Positions 47,984 to 60,477 of a DNA stretch of 64,000 bases are shown one piece after another. A program made the position numbers and the translations under genes. Each line of letters begins with the position of its first letter. Position 1 is the first letter of the stretch. The notes under the pieces are model-generated. The model saw only the letters and a list, made by a program, of their open reading frames with translations. It made no database searches and was not told the origin of the DNA. The stretch covers positions 66,748,669-66,812,668 of the forward strand of contig NC_134397.1 in assembly GCF_050003625.1 (NCBI RefSeq), in the 5' to 3' direction. Origin of the DNA: Haematobia irritans. Lineage: Eukaryota; Arthropoda; Insecta; Diptera; Muscidae.

Positions 47984-48292
47984 AGGGAGCTACCGTGATG
48001 CAACGGTTAGCATGCCCGATTTGTATACAAAAGGCCATAGCTTCAATCCCTCTTTCGACCAAACACCAAATTTTTTTTCATGAGTGAATTATCCCTCAGT
48101 ATTGCTGGTGACATTTCTAAGAATTTGAGAGCTTCTCTAAGTCGTTTCACCCTTCGTACTCGGCGTGCCATTGAGGTAAACATAGAATCGGGCAGCACCC
48201 AATTATAAAGGAAGAAGTTCGCCACTGAACTCCAAATGGATTGAATAGTCTGTGTGAGCCTGAAATATCGAGCTGCCACTATACCTACCCAT
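47984..48292 (+). mobile_element. tRNA-derived SINE, copy 2 (diverged)
   Basis: Head GGGAGCTACCGTGATGCAACGGTTAGCATGC with a weak B box (GCTTCAATCCC), the shared body (TATTGCTGGTGACATT, ATCGGGCAGCAC) and the tail (GAATAGTCT..GTGAGCCTGAAATATCGAGCTGCC). It carries an extra ~60-bp segment relative to copy 1. Confidence 0.75.
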
Positions 48293-48405
48293 CAAAAAAA
48301 GTGTCGCCAAAAAAGTAGTGCAAATGTTCCGGAAGCGGTGCAAAATTGGCGCAGAAGCGATGAATTTAACATTGGCTTGTCATAGGATGGATGTCCACTA
48401 GATAG
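48293..48405 (+). repeat. E-family repeat, copy 2, left part
   Basis: Matches the complement of 46551-46680. A similar piece is near 9000-9080. It is split from 49117-49300 by a foldback insertion. Confidence 0.65.
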
Positions 48406-49116
48406 GGTCACGGCCTAAAGGAAAAAAAAGTTGATGCGGTCACCCCCCAGTTTTGTAGCATATTCGAAGACAATTTCAGAACACCAAAACTTTTTTTTTC
48501 CGTGCACCCTACGACCCCCCGAAATACAATTTATTGTGCTGTGTCGTCATTTGAAGTCCGATCGAAAAGAAACGCATATATTGGTCATTTTTGACTCCGA
48601 AGTCAAATTTGATTTTTAATTTTTTTATTTCGCTTCGTATACCCCTATGATGCCCATTTCTGATAAGCAATATAAAGATCTTAACAAAATATGAAACTTT
48701 GCTTTTGAAGCATTTACTTATATTCATAAACAAAAAAGTTACAGAGATTTTAAAAAGTCAATAGGTCACCCTACACACCACCAATAGTTTGCTGTGTTGT
48801 CATGATGTCCGATCGAAACCACATGCACATCGTTATTCACATCTACGAAATTAATTTATAAGGCATTTAGAACACAAAACCTGTTTGTCTGTAAATTTCT
48901 AACGGTAAATGACCAATGCACGAAATATAGCCCCTGATCAACCACGAACAACGATATGCGTTTCTTTTCGATCGGACTTCAAATGACGACACAGCACAAT
49001 AAATTGTATTTCGGGGGGTCGTAGGGTGCACGAAAAAAAAAGTTTTGGTGTTCTGAAATTGTCTTCGAATATGCTACAAAACTGGGGGGTGACCGCATCA
49101 ACTTTTTTTCGTGACC
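48406..49116. mobile_element. 711-bp foldback element
   Basis: Inverted ends GGTCACG / CGTGACC and arms of about 170-180 bp that are nearly identical (GTTGATGCGGTCACCCCCCA, TTCGAAGACAATTTCAGAAC, GACTTCAAATGACGACACAG). The loop is about 350 bp. Insertion interrupts the E-family repeat between GTCCAC and ATTTCAACTGCGTTGC. No ORF. Confidence 0.85.
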
Positions 49117-49300
49117 ATTTCAACTGCGTTGCACTGAATATGCATCACTTCGTAAGGTATGATCCAAATTCAATGTTTTGGATGTGAATTAAAGAATTCG
49201 GTGATATATTGATAAATAAATAAGTTTTAATTTTTTTTTATGATTTTTAATGCATTCTAACGCTTGTCTGAAACGGTTGATTTTAGTCACTTTTACAAGT
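49117..49300 (+). repeat. E-family repeat, copy 2, right part
   Basis: Matches the complement of 38457-38673. A third, shorter match lies at 55810-55915. Confidence 0.65.
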
Positions 49301-49329
49301 TTTCGACTTAGCAGTGGCGATTTTATATG

Positions 49330-50140
49330 GAAAATTTGGGCATTTTGGTCATTTTTGCCCAAATCGGAAAAGCATATATATGGAAGCTATATAGAAATCT
49401 GAACCGATTTCTACCAAATTTGACATGCATACTTAGTATTTTAATTCTAATTCTCCCTGTGCTAAATTTCACGTAAATCGGACTACAACTTTGAACTCTG
49501 TGGTCATATGGCGGAAAATCGGGCGAAAAATATATATGGAAGCTATATTTATATCTGAACCGATTTCAATAAAATTTAGCACACATGACTACACTACTAA
49601 TTGTACTCCTAGTGCAAATTTCAACCAAATTGGGATAAAACTCTGGCTTCTGGGACCGTATTAGTCCATATCGGGCGAAAGATATATATGGGAGCTATAT
49701 CTAAATCTGAACCGATTTCAATAAAATTTGGTACACTTGACTATAGTACTAATTGTTCTTCTTGTGCAAAATTTTAAGCAAATTAGCGTAAAACTCTGGC
49801 TTCTGGGGTCATATAAGTCCATAACGGCGAAATATATATATGGGAGCTATATGTAAATCTGAACCGATTTCTTCCAAAATCAATAGGGTTCTATTCTGAG
49901 CCAAAACACATACTTGTGTCAAATTTGAACTCAATTGGACTAAAACTGCGACCTAGACTTTGATTACAAAAATGTGTTCACGGACAGGCGGGTAGACGGA
50001 CATGACTATATCGACTCAGGAGCCCACCCTGAGCATTTTTGCCAAAGACACCATGTGTCTATCTCGTCTCCTTCTGGGTGTTGCAAACATATGCACTAAC
50101 TTATAATACCCTGTTCCACAGTGTGGCGCAGGGTATAAAA
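49330..50140 (-). mobile_element. B-family DINE-like element
   Basis: Several internal units around TATATATGGGAGCTATATCT, then CAGACTTTGATTACAAAAATG, GACATGACTATATCGACTCAGG, GGTGTTGCAAACATATGC and the terminus TATAATACCCTGTTCCAC...GGGTATAAAAA. A close relative is at 60478-62252. Confidence 0.7.
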
Positions 50141-50888
50141 ATTTAATGAAAAGAACTTCCTGAGTAGTTAAAATAAAGAACATCGTTGGGATACCGTATG
50201 GGGCCAAACCATTAGATATAGCCCCCATATAAACCGACTCCAGATTTGACTTATGCAGCCCCTTGGAGGGGCAAATTTCCTTCGATCCGCTTGAAAGTTG
50301 GTAAGTGATTTCAACTCTGAAAAACAGTTTCAAAGATTTTGTCTTTTCTGAGCCAAAAAGCAATTCTGCACTTTTTGGTTCAGAATTAATACCAATATCC
50401 TCAAAATCATTAGAACCCTGAAAACTTTTCTTCGGTGACAACATTAAGTCTATGATCACAATGAAATTCTAAGACGACGTGACAATGTCCGTCTATCGTT
50501 TGTAATTACGCTGCATACAGCCTTTAATAATAAAGCTATAGCGCTAAAATGTTCCACAAACTCATTTAGTGTATGAATATTAACAAGGAAAATCAATTTG
50601 CCAATTTTAATATGTATACAGAAATTATGCGTAAAGTGATTCATCCATTAGATGCCATTTTTTCCTAAAAGCATTCGACGATGAGATGCATTTAGGTTCT
50701 CCTTGAGAAACAACCTCAGAACAGTTTATTCATCTTTTGTTCATATTTCCATAAAATGCAAAAATCATGTTGTTATTATTGTTCATACACATTTTTGTTG
50801 TTGTTGTTGTTTTTGTTATCATGTCCTATTGTAGTTGCTGTTTTTCATATTCGTATGGATTTTAATGATCATATTTAAAATAGAAGAA
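50141..50888 (+). other. Gap with short M-like fragment, no gene
   Basis: A short 153-bp-repeat fragment lies at about 50195-50300. The rest has no recognised gene or element; GTTGTTGTTG runs occur near 50795-50820. Confidence 0.4.
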
Positions 50889-51080
50889 GTTAGTAAAGTC
50901 TAAAGTCGGGTGGGGCCGACTATATTATACCCTTCACCACTATGTAGAAGAAAATTTTTGATACCATCACAAATAATTAAAATTTGCTGGGAGCTATATA
51001 AAGGTTTACATTCCCATATACAAATATTTAAATCAAAACAGATTTGGAGAAACATTTGTAAACTTCTACAAACTCTCTAC
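50889..51080 (+). mobile_element. B-family terminal block, fragment
   Basis: AAGTCTAAAGTCGGGTGGGGCCGACTATATTATACCCTTCACCAC, as at 60483 and 60758, broken off at a 29-bp minisatellite (51080-51310). Confidence 0.6.
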
Positions 51081-52934
51081 ACTTTAAATTTTGACAAAAT
51101 TTTCTATAGAAATAAAATTTTGACAAAATTTTCTACAGAAATAAAATTTTGACAAAACTTTCTATAGTAATAAAATGTTGACAAAATTTTCTATAGAGAA
51201 AAAAAAAATAAATAAAAATAAAATTTTAATTTTTTTATACCCCCGCCATAGGATGGGAGGTATATTTCTATAGTAATAAAATTTTGACAAAATTTTCTAT
51301 AGAGAAAAAAAAAAATAAAAATAAAATTTTAATTTTTTATACCCTCCGCCATAGGATGGGGGGTATATTAACTTTGCCATTCCGATTGTAACACATCGAA
51401 ATATTGCTCTAAGACCCCATAAAGTATATATATTCTGGGTCGTGGTGAAATTCTGAATCAATCTAAGCATGTCCGTCCGTCCGTCCGTCTGTTGAAATCA
51501 CGCTAACTTCTGAACGAAAAAAGCTATCGACTTGAAACTTGGCACAAATACTTGTTATTGATGTAGGTCGGATGGTATTGCAGATGGGCCATATCGGTTC
51601 ACTTTTACGTATAGCCCCCATATAAACGGACCCTCAGATTTGGTTTGCGGAGCCTCTAAGAGAAACATATTTCATCCAATCGGGCTGAAATTTGGTACAT
51701 GGTGTTGGTATATGGTATCTCACAACCATGAAAAAATTGGTTCACATCGGTCCATAATTATATATAGCCCTCATATAAACCGATCCCCCGGGTTGGTTTG
51801 CAGAGCCTCTAAGAGAAGTAAATGCCATCCGATCCGGCTGAAATTTGGTACATGGTGTTAGTATATAGACTTTAACAACCATGCAAAAATTGGTCCACAT
51901 CGGTCCATAATTATATATAGCCCCCATATAAACCGATCCCCAGATTTGACATCCGGATCCCTTTGGAAGAGCAAAATTAACCCGATCCGGTTGAAATTTG
52001 GTACGTGGTGATATGGTCTCTAACAACCATACAAAAATTGGTCCATACCGGTCTTAATTATATATAACCCCAATTTAAACCGATCCCCAGATTTGACCTC
52101 CGAAGCTCATCCGATCCGGTTGAAATTTGGTATGTGGTGAAATTTGATACATTGCGCTAGTATCTGGGCGCTAACAACCATGCCAAAATTGGTCCATATC
52201 GGTCTATAATTATATATTGCCGATCCCCAAAAATAATCTTCCAAAATTTTATTTCTATAGAAAATGTTATCAACATTTTATTCCTATAGAAAATTTTGTC
52301 AAAGATTTATTTCAATAGAAAATTTTGTAAAAATTTTATTTCTATAGAAAATTTTGTCAAAATTTTATTTCTATAGAAAATTTTGTAAAAATTTTATTTC
52401 TATAGAAAATTTTGTCAAAATTGTATTTCTATAGAAAATTTTGCCAAACGTTTATTTCTATAGAAAATTTTGTAAAAATTTTATTTCTATAGAAAATTTT
52501 GTCAAAATTTTATTTCTATAGAAAATTTTGTCAAACGTTTATTTCTATAGAAAATTTTGTCAAAATTTTATTTCTATAGAAAATTTGGTCAAAATTTTAT
52601 TTCTATAGAAAATTTTGTCAAAATTTCATTACTATAGAAAATTTTATCAACATTTTGTTACTATACAAAATTTTGTCAAGATTTTATTTCAATAGAAAAT
52701 TTTGTCAAAATTTTATTTCTATAGAAAATTTTGTCCAAAGTTTATTTCTATAGAAAAATTTGTCAAAATTTTATTTCTGTAGAAATGTTTGTCACAATTT
52801 TATTTTAATTTTGTATGTTTAATTTTGTTTTAAGATACCTTGCCATCGGGAAGGTTACCGCAACCCAAGAAATTCGATTGTGGCTGACAGTCTTCAGTAC
52901 AAGTTTCCATGCAATCCATGGTGGAGGGTGCATA

Positions 52935-54228
52935 ACAGGTTGGCTGATAAGTCCCCGGTCTAACAAAGAAAAACAAATTTTTTGTCAAAATTCGTTTTTA
53001 TTATTCAACATAGTTCACTTCAAGAGCGATACAACGATTTTAACGACCTTCCAATTTTTTGATACCATTTTGGTAGTACTCCTTAGGTATTGCCTCACAA
53101 TAGGCCTCAGTTTCGGCGATCACCTCTTCATTGCAGCCAAATTTTTTTCCTGTGAGCATCCTTTTGAGGCCTGAGAACAAGAAAAAGTCGCTGGGGCCAG
53201 ATCTGGAGAATACGGTGGGTGGGGAAGTAATTCGAAGCCCAATTCATGAATTTTTACCTTCGTTCTCAATGACTTGTGGCACGGTGCGTTGTCTTGGTGG
53301 AACAGCACTTTTTTCTTCTTCATATGGGGCCGTTTTGCCTCGATTTCGACCTTCAAACGCTCCAATAACGCCATATAATAGTCACTGTTGATGGTTTTTC
53401 CCTTCTCAAGATAATCGATAAAAATTATTCCACGCGTATCCCAAAACACAGAGGCCAATACTTTGCCAGCGGACTTTTGAGTCTTTCCACGCTGCGGATA
53501 CGGTTCACCGGTCGCTGTCCACTCAGCCGACTGTCGATTGGACTCAGGAGTGTAGTGATGGAGCCATGTTTCATCCATTGTCACATATCGACGGAAAAAC
53601 TCGGGTGTATAACAAGTTAACAGCTGCAAACACCGCTCAGAATCATCAAGACATTGTTGTTTTTGGTCAAATGTGAGCTCGCGCGGCACCCATTTTGCAC
53701 ATAGCTTCCGCATATCCAAATATTGATGAATGATATGACCAACACGTTCCTTTGATATGTTTAAGACCTCTGCTATCTCGATCAACTTCATTTTACGGTC
53801 ATTCAAAATTATTTTGTGGATTTTTTTTTTGATGTTTTCTTCGGTAACCACCTCTTTCGGGCGTCCACTGCGTTCACCGTCCTCCGTGCTCATTTCACCA
53901 TGCTTGAATTTTGCATACCAATCAATTATTGTTGATTTCCCTGAGGCAGAGTCCGGACACTCATTATCAAGCCAAGTTTGTGCTTCCACCGTATTTTTTC
54001 CCTTCAGAAAACAGTATTTTATTAAAACACGAAATTCTTTTTTTACATTTTTTTTCACAATAACAAAAGTTGCTTCGCAAAAGACGCTCTATCTCACAAA
54101 CTAATTGACTTAGAGACGTTAAATTTTGACACGAATCATTTGAAGGTTGGTACTATATAAAAATAATATGAATTTAATACTATCGACGCCATATATGTGT
54201 CAGACCGGGGACTTATCAGCCAACCTGT
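52935..54228 (-). mobile_element. Himar1-type mariner, near full length (1294 bp)
   Basis: Inverted ends ACAGGTTGGCTGATAAGTCC flanked by TA (52933-52934, 54229-54230). Length and termini match irritans-subfamily mariners (Himar1 is about 1.29 kb). It carries a broken transposase on the - strand. Confidence 0.93.
52995..54048 (-). pseudogene. Himar1-type mariner transposase, inactivated
   Basis: Nearly the whole protein is recognisable: a paired helix-turn-helix N-terminus (ending KERVGHIIHQYLDMRKL), the linker WVPRELTFDQK, first catalytic Asp in MDETWLHHYTPE (codon 53573-53575), second in FHQDNAPCHKS (codon 53291-53293). Defects: the ATG at 54046-54048 is followed by TAA and is out of frame with the body; a C-run one base short (G-run 53193-53196 on +) shifts the frame just before the third catalytic Asp; a further stop lies near 53038. 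The main frame spans 53120-54058 without a start codon. Known: mariners need the DD34D triad. Inference: dead as an autonomous element, but its termini could still be bound by a transposase made elsewhere. Confidence 0.9.
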
Positions 54229-54554
54229 TAAGATTCGGCATGGCCGAATTTACGCTCTTGTATACTTGTTTTCGCTTGTTTGTTCTTTAAAAATTCCTAA
54301 AAAATAAAAATGGGCCAAAATCACAGTTTTGGTCTAGAAAAAGTTAGTTAAATATATTTCGAATATGGTTAGTTAAATATATTTCGAACATGCAGATGTA
54401 CATGGTATGCAGATGTTCCTTATTTACCATTTTGCATATTATATATTTTTTTCGAAGGAATCTGTGACCTTGTACATTTACGGGTGAAATAATGTTGTAA
54501 ATATAAATGCTGCAATAAGAGATAATTTTAATCACATGCATATGCATAACCCTA

Positions 54555-54804
54555 CACGCAGAGAAGGAATATGATCACCTCAAACATGTTTCAAGAGCAA
54601 AATGTTATTTTTGTATGGTGACCATGTAACATGTTTGTCACTAAAATGTTATTTTCTCGTCAAATATAACCTGCTTGCCGAAATTAGATACATAATTTCC
54701 GAGAAAATAACATGGTTTCGAAAACCATGTTACATGATCACCACCCAAAAATAACATTTTGCTCTTAAGACATGTTTGAGGTGATCATATTCCTTCTCTG
54801 CGTG
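54555..54804. mobile_element. 250-bp palindromic MITE
   Basis: Almost entirely palindromic: CACGCAGAGAAGGAATATGA ... and the exact complement at the right end, TA on both sides. Arms of about 120 bp have few mismatches. Degenerate relatives at 14440 and 17984. Confidence 0.88.
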
Positions 54805-54829
54805 TAGTTATAAAGCTTATTTTTTTGTG

Positions 54830-55610
54830 TCATTATAAGAAAGTGAATACGCCGCAATGTATGAGTGATTTATACCAAGAGCGTTGCTCGTAGAACCGTT
54901 TCTTATTTCTACTCGTAAAAAATCATAAATCAATTTTTGATACGTACTTTCAAATGTATCGAAGATAAGAACATTCAAAGCGTTACATACACAATAAACA
55001 AAGTCAGCATAACCGCTATCCTATGGATAGTATAAAAATTGAGTTTCATGTTTGTCAGACACCATATTACTGTAAACTTTCTTGAAAGCCTGAAAAACTC
55101 ATCATCTATGGGATAGACTTGTATTCTTCTATTTGTTCTATCGATCTTGAATATTTGTATTTTTGTGATCATCTCCCATTTTGGCAAAGAATAACAAATT
55201 TCAGTTTTGTATTGGCATGAAAAATTTACTCATGTTGTTATTCTATTGTCTTTATTCACAAATTTTGCATATTCGACAGAGGATATTTATTTGTTTTAGT
55301 CTTTCAATATGGCTATCTTTTCAAGATGTTGGTCAAAATGCAAACAAAAGAAAGAAATTCAGTAATACAAAATATTGGACATATTTTGTATGAGATTATA
55401 AATAATGATTTTGATGGGAAATTTTTGTTATAATCTCCACATGGTGGGAAATATTTCAATGAAGTGAACATTTTGTATTCATGGTTTGCTTTTATTACGG
55501 TGATTTTAATTTTTTTTTAACGAGTTTTTAGAGTTTATTTAAGAGTTAACAATTTTTTCAGTACAAAGGGAATTCTATTGCGAAATAAAATTCGAACATA
55601 TCCGATTTTG
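54830..55610 (+). other. AT-rich gap, no gene seen
   Basis: No repeat family or host exon recognised. Open frames are short and AT-driven. Confidence 0.4.
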
Positions 55611-55910
55611 AGTTTTTTATATCCTAAATCACATAATGGCCAGGGTATAATAAGTTTAATTTGCCAAAAATGTGCCTACCAGAAATATTAATTTTAGACC
55701 CCATAAAATTTGTACCTATCGATTCACCATCACGTCCTGGGTCGATATAGCCCTTGGTGTCCACCCGTCCGTCCGTCTGTCCATGTATTTGTTGTTTGCA
55801 AGATTCCGGTTTTGAATGTGAATTAAAAAATGTTGTGATATTTTGCCAACTAAATAATTTCAATATTTTTGTATAATTTTTAATGCGCTTTAATGCTTGT
55901 CTGAAACGTT
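55611..55910 (+). repeat. DINE-like terminus joined to an E-family fragment
   Basis: TTTTTATATCC...CAGGGTATAATAAG, GGGTCGATATAGCC, CGTCCGTCCGTCTGTCCATG and then from about 55810 the E-family TTGAATGTGAATTAAA..GCTTGTCTGAAACG. A chimaera or a fourth DINE-like family. Confidence 0.5.
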
Positions 55911-56159
55911 TGACCTCAAATTTTTTAAATATTTACATTTTTTCTACAATGGATTCAGCATTTTTTTTTCGACAAAATTTAAATAGTTTATACCATTTTA
56001 TTAATTCATAATCTGATTTTAACCTATTTGAAACATAAAAAGTAAAAATTACCCATTCAAAATGTGAAAAAAACGAGTTATAAAAAATTCTATTAAAAAT
56101 ACTTCCTGTATAGTTAAAATAAAGAACATCTTTGGGAGGACATTTGTGGAATTGCTTTC

Positions 56160-56640
56160 AAAGTTGTGCCTTTGGAAGAACTTCCAATTTTTTTTTTTTT
56201 TGAAAAAACAGTGCTAGTGGTTTCACTGTTTTTGATTAATTTTACTTTTGATTAAATTTGATTTGATTAATTTTAGGAAATTTTCAATATTTTAAGAAAT
56301 TTTTAACTAAACAGTATTACAAGCGCTGACATCACGCCGAAATCACAAAAATAAGTAAACGGTTTTCGACAAATTCAAGAAAACTCGTTAGACATAAATA
56401 ATTTTTTTCACTTGTTAAAGAAAATTTTGTAGTTTGAAAGAAAAAATTGGAGTTCAAAATTGCAAGAATGTCTTTAGTAACATACGAAATTCGTGATGGA
56501 CGCTTTTGTAGTAAAATTTACAAATTGGAAGAAATAATGAACTATGAGAAATATGATTTTAGTAAATCTCTATACTTAAGTTTTTCCCGTCTTCTAGTTC
56601 ATTTAACTAACGTACGCAAAAACTTTTAGAGAAAAACATA
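56160..56640. repeat. MITE copy related to 15472 and 27129
   Basis: It shares ACAAGCGCTGACATC, TCGACAAATTCAAGAAAAC and AAGAATGTCTTTAGTAACATACGAA with those two copies (complement), but without an M insertion, so it shows the empty site. Confidence 0.6.
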
Positions 56641-56799
56641 AAAATTCAACTAGTACACATACCGCAGATAAATTTAAGGATTTAAAAATCTGTAGATTTT
56701 CACCTCCATTATTTTAAATGATTACGAGAAGTAAAATCTGGAAATTTTACAATCAATCAAGCAATTTTCATGATCAGTGCGCCTTCTATACCATCAAGA

Positions 56800-57020
56800 A
56801 GTGAAATCGGTAGAGGCCTTACCAAATGAAGCGATAAAAACTAAATATTTACAATTTCAGACAAATCGAATAAAAACTACGGTTTCTAGAAACCCAAGGA
56901 GTTAAATCGGGAGATCGGTCTTATGGGGGCTACACTAAAACATTGACCGATAGACCCAAAATACTTCTAGATTTAAAATTTCGTGCAAATTGGATAAAAA
57001 CTACTCTTTCTAGAATCTCA
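56800..57020 (+). repeat. C-family element, left part
   Basis: GTTAAATCGGGAGATCGGTC and related blocks; continues after the M element at 58636. Confidence 0.6.
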
Positions 57021-57026
57021 AACAAA

Positions 57027-58635
57027 ACAAGTATATACGGCCGTAAGTTCGGCCAGGCCGAAGCTTATGTACCCTCCATCATGAATTGCGTAGAAACTTC
57101 TTCTAAACACTGTCATCCACAATCGAATTACTTAAGTTGCGGTAACGCTTGCCGATGGCAAGGTATCTTAAAACCTCCTAACACCATCTTCTAAATTGTA
57201 TGTAAGTCCATACGTGGTATATATTGAATCAAAAAAGATCGATCCAATACGTATATAATTCAGTTTGACAAAGTAGACATAAAATTTTGACAAAATTTTC
57301 TACAGAAATAAAATTTCAACAAAATTTTCTATAGAAATAAAATTTTCACAAAATTTTCTATAGAAATAAAAATGCTGACAAAATATTCTATAGAAAGAAA
57401 ATTTTGACAAAAATTTTTACAGAAATAAAATTTTAACAAAATTTTCTATAGAAATAAACTTTTGACAAAATTTTCTATAGAAATAAAATCTTGGTAGATT
57501 ATTTGTGGCTCGAGTGGCAACCATGATTATGAACCGAATAAAATTTGAACAAAATTTTCTATAGAAAGAAAAAAAAATGATGAAAATTTTATTATGAACC
57601 GAATAAAATTTTAACAAAATTTTCTCTAGAAATAAAATTTTGACAAAATTTTCTATAGAAATAAAATTTTTACAAAATTTTCTATAGAAATAAAATTTTG
57701 GTAGAATATTTTTGGCTCTAGTGGCAACCACGATTATGAACCGATATGGACCAATTTTTGTGTAATTGGACCAATTTTGGTATGGTTGTTAGCGACCATA
57801 TACTAACACCACGTTCCTAATTTGAACCGGATCGGATGAATTTTGCTCTTCCAAGAGGCTCCGGAGGTCAAATCTGGAGAATGTTTTATATGGGGGATAT
57901 ATATAATTATGGACCGATATGGACCAATTCTGGCACGGTTGTTAAAGATCATATACTAACACCATGTTCCAAATTACAACCGGCTTGGATGAAATTTGCT
58001 TCTCTTGGAGACTTCGCAAGCCAAATCTGGGGATCGGTTTATATGGGGGCTATATATAATTATGAACCGATGTGGACCACTTTTTGCATGGTTGTTAGAG
58101 ACTATATACCAACATCATGTAGCAAATTTCAGTCGGATCGGATGAAATATGCTTCTCTTAGAGGCTTCGGAAGCCAAATTTGGGGATCGGTTTATATGGG
58201 GGCTATATATAATTATGGACCGATGTGGACCAATTTTTGCATGGTTGTTAGAGACCATATACCAACACTATGTACCAAATTTCAGCCGAATCGGATGAAA
58301 TATGTTTCTGTTAGAGGCTCTACAAGCAAAATCTGAGGGTCCCTTTATATGGGGGCTATACGTAAAAGTGGACCGATATGGCCCAGTTTCAATACCATCC
58401 GACCTGCTTCGATAACAACTACTTCTACCAAGTTTCAACTCGATAGCTTGTTTCGTTCGGAAGTTAGCGTGATTTCAACAGACGGACGGACGGACGGACA
58501 TGCTTAGATCGACTCAGAATTTCACCACGACCCAGAATATATATACTTTATGGGGTCTTAGAGCAATATTTCGATGTGTTACAAACGGAATGACAAAGTT
58601 AATATACCCCCATCCTATGATGGAGGGTATAAAAA
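57027..58635 (+). mobile_element. M-family DINE-like element, complete
   Basis: ACAAGTATATACGGCCGTAA to GGAGGGTATAAAAA. 29-bp minisatellite (57270-57715), 153-bp units (57740-58340), then the (ACGG)n block. Nearly the same sequence as the copy at 15685, so both are young. Confidence 0.85.
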
Positions 58636-59781
58636 TCATTTCTTGCACACCAATTTATAGTCCTAAGAATCCTCCAGATTTCAAAATTTCGTGAAAATTG
58701 GACAAAAACTACGGGTACTATAAGCCCAAGAAATAAAATCGGGAGATCGATTTATATGGGGGATATATCAAAACATGGACCGATACTCAACATTTTCAGC
58801 ACAAATTTGTATGGTCCTAAAATACCTCTAGATTTTCAATTTGATGTAAATAGGATAAAAACTACGTATTCTATAAGCCCAAGAAGTAAAATCGGTCTAT
58901 CGTATATGGGGGCTATAGCACAACATGGACCGATACTCACCATTTGTAGCACACCTCTTTGTAGTCCTAAAATACTTCAAGATTTCCAATTTCAGGCAAA
59001 TTGGATAAAAACTACGGTTTCTATAAGCTCAAGAAGTAAAATCTGGAGATCGGTGTATATAGGGGCTATACCAAAACATTTTTGACACACCTCTTTATGG
59101 TCTTAAAATACCTCTAGATTTCAAAATTCGAGAAAATTGGATAAAAACTATGGTTTCTATAAGCCCAAGACCCCAAATCGGGAGATCGGTCTATATGGGG
59201 GCTATATCAAAACATGGTCTGATACACGTCATTTTGGGCACACGTATTTGTGGTCCCACAATACCTCTAAATTTCCAATTTCAGGCAAATTTGATAAAAA
59301 CTACGAATTTTAAGAGCCCATGAAATAAAATCGGGAGATCGGTCTATATGGGAGCAATATCAAACCATGGAACGATTCTCACCGTTTTCGGCACACATCT
59401 GTACGGTCCTAAAACACTTCTAGATATCAAATTATAGGCATAGTGGATAAAAAATACGGTTTCTATAAGCCAATGACCCCAAATCGGGAGGTCGGTTTAT
59501 ATGAGGACTATATCAAAACCTAAACCGATATAGCCCATCTTCAAACTTGACCTACCTGCATACAAAAGACGAGTTTGTGCACAAATTCAGCACGATTGCT
59601 TCATTATTGAAGGTTGTAGCGTGATTACAACAGACAAACGGACATGGTTAAATTGTCTTAGAATTTCTCCCTTATCAAGAATATATATTGTATGTAGTCG
59701 GAAATCGATATTTCGATGTGCTACAAACGGAATGATACACTTATTATACCACCGTCACCATTCGATGGTGGTGGATATAAA
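58636..59781 (+). mobile_element. C-family DINE-like element, right part
   Basis: About five internal units with CAAAACATGGACCGAT and CAATTTCAGGCAAATTGG, then the C tail and the terminus TTATACCACCGTCACC...GGTGGTGGATATAAAAA. Confidence 0.7.
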
Positions 59782-60137
59782 AAGGGAGAAAAATTGTACA
59801 CAAATGAAGCAAACAGATTTACTTAATTCGTGCTTCTCATAAAATAGTTTATTATTTCTGTAAATGTATAAAATTTACTACAAATGGGTCCATCTTGAAC
59901 TTCATATGGCACTAGAGACATTCTTACAATTTTCAAACAAAAAAAAAAAAAAAAATAAATAAATAAATAAATAATTACTAATAATTATGTCTAATAAATT
60001 TTCTTGAATTTGTCGAAATATATTAACTTATTTTGTGATATCGGCGTTTGTAATACTTTTTAATTAAATTTTTCTAAAAATTATCTAAATTTTCTAAAAC
60101 TTTTCTTCTTGGTGGGTTAACTGTTTTTTCAGTGTAT
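59782..60137 (+). repeat. MITE copy related to 15472
   Basis: Both halves present and joined through an A run and TAAATAAATAAATA; ends TTTTTTCAGTGTA. Confidence 0.6.
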
Positions 60138-60477
60138 GTTCAGAATTTTAAGTAATTCAGAAAAATGGAATTTTTAACTATTGAAATTGATGTGCATATT
60201 ACTTTCATTTTTGGCACACTTTTATATATTGGAATAGTCTTTCGATACACTGACAAAAGGTCAAATTCCCTGACCCAATATTTCATGCTTCTCTTCATCT
60301 GACAAACATATATTCCATTTAAGATGCAACGAGTGAAATATGACTACTTTCAATTGAGAGGACTGTGGGGCGTATGATAATTAAAAAAAAAATAACATCG
60401 TTACTTATACGCAACCACAAACTGAAAAATCAGCGTCATAATGGCAAATATGATTGCCAAATCTAGACCTAACATGT
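60138..60477 (+). other. Gap with a short duplicated segment
   Basis: Segment 60353-60465 (ATTGAGAGGACT.TGGGGCGTATGATAA) recurs at 62468-62573. Otherwise no recognised feature. Confidence 0.45.

Larger units (their letters stand above)
51336..54269 (-). mobile_element. M-family DINE-like element with nested mariner
   Basis: Starts TTTTTTATACCCTCCGCCATA, has 153-bp units (51600-52230), 29-bp minisatellite (52235-52800) and the right block, broken at GGTGCATA|AGATTCGGC by the mariner at 52935-54228. It ends TGTATACTTGTT. A short duplicate of the terminus lies at about 51231-51260. Confidence 0.85.

Noticed and set aside
50016..50459. 147-codon frame on the - strand
   Set aside because: It covers the B-family tail and an M fragment and shows no coding pattern.
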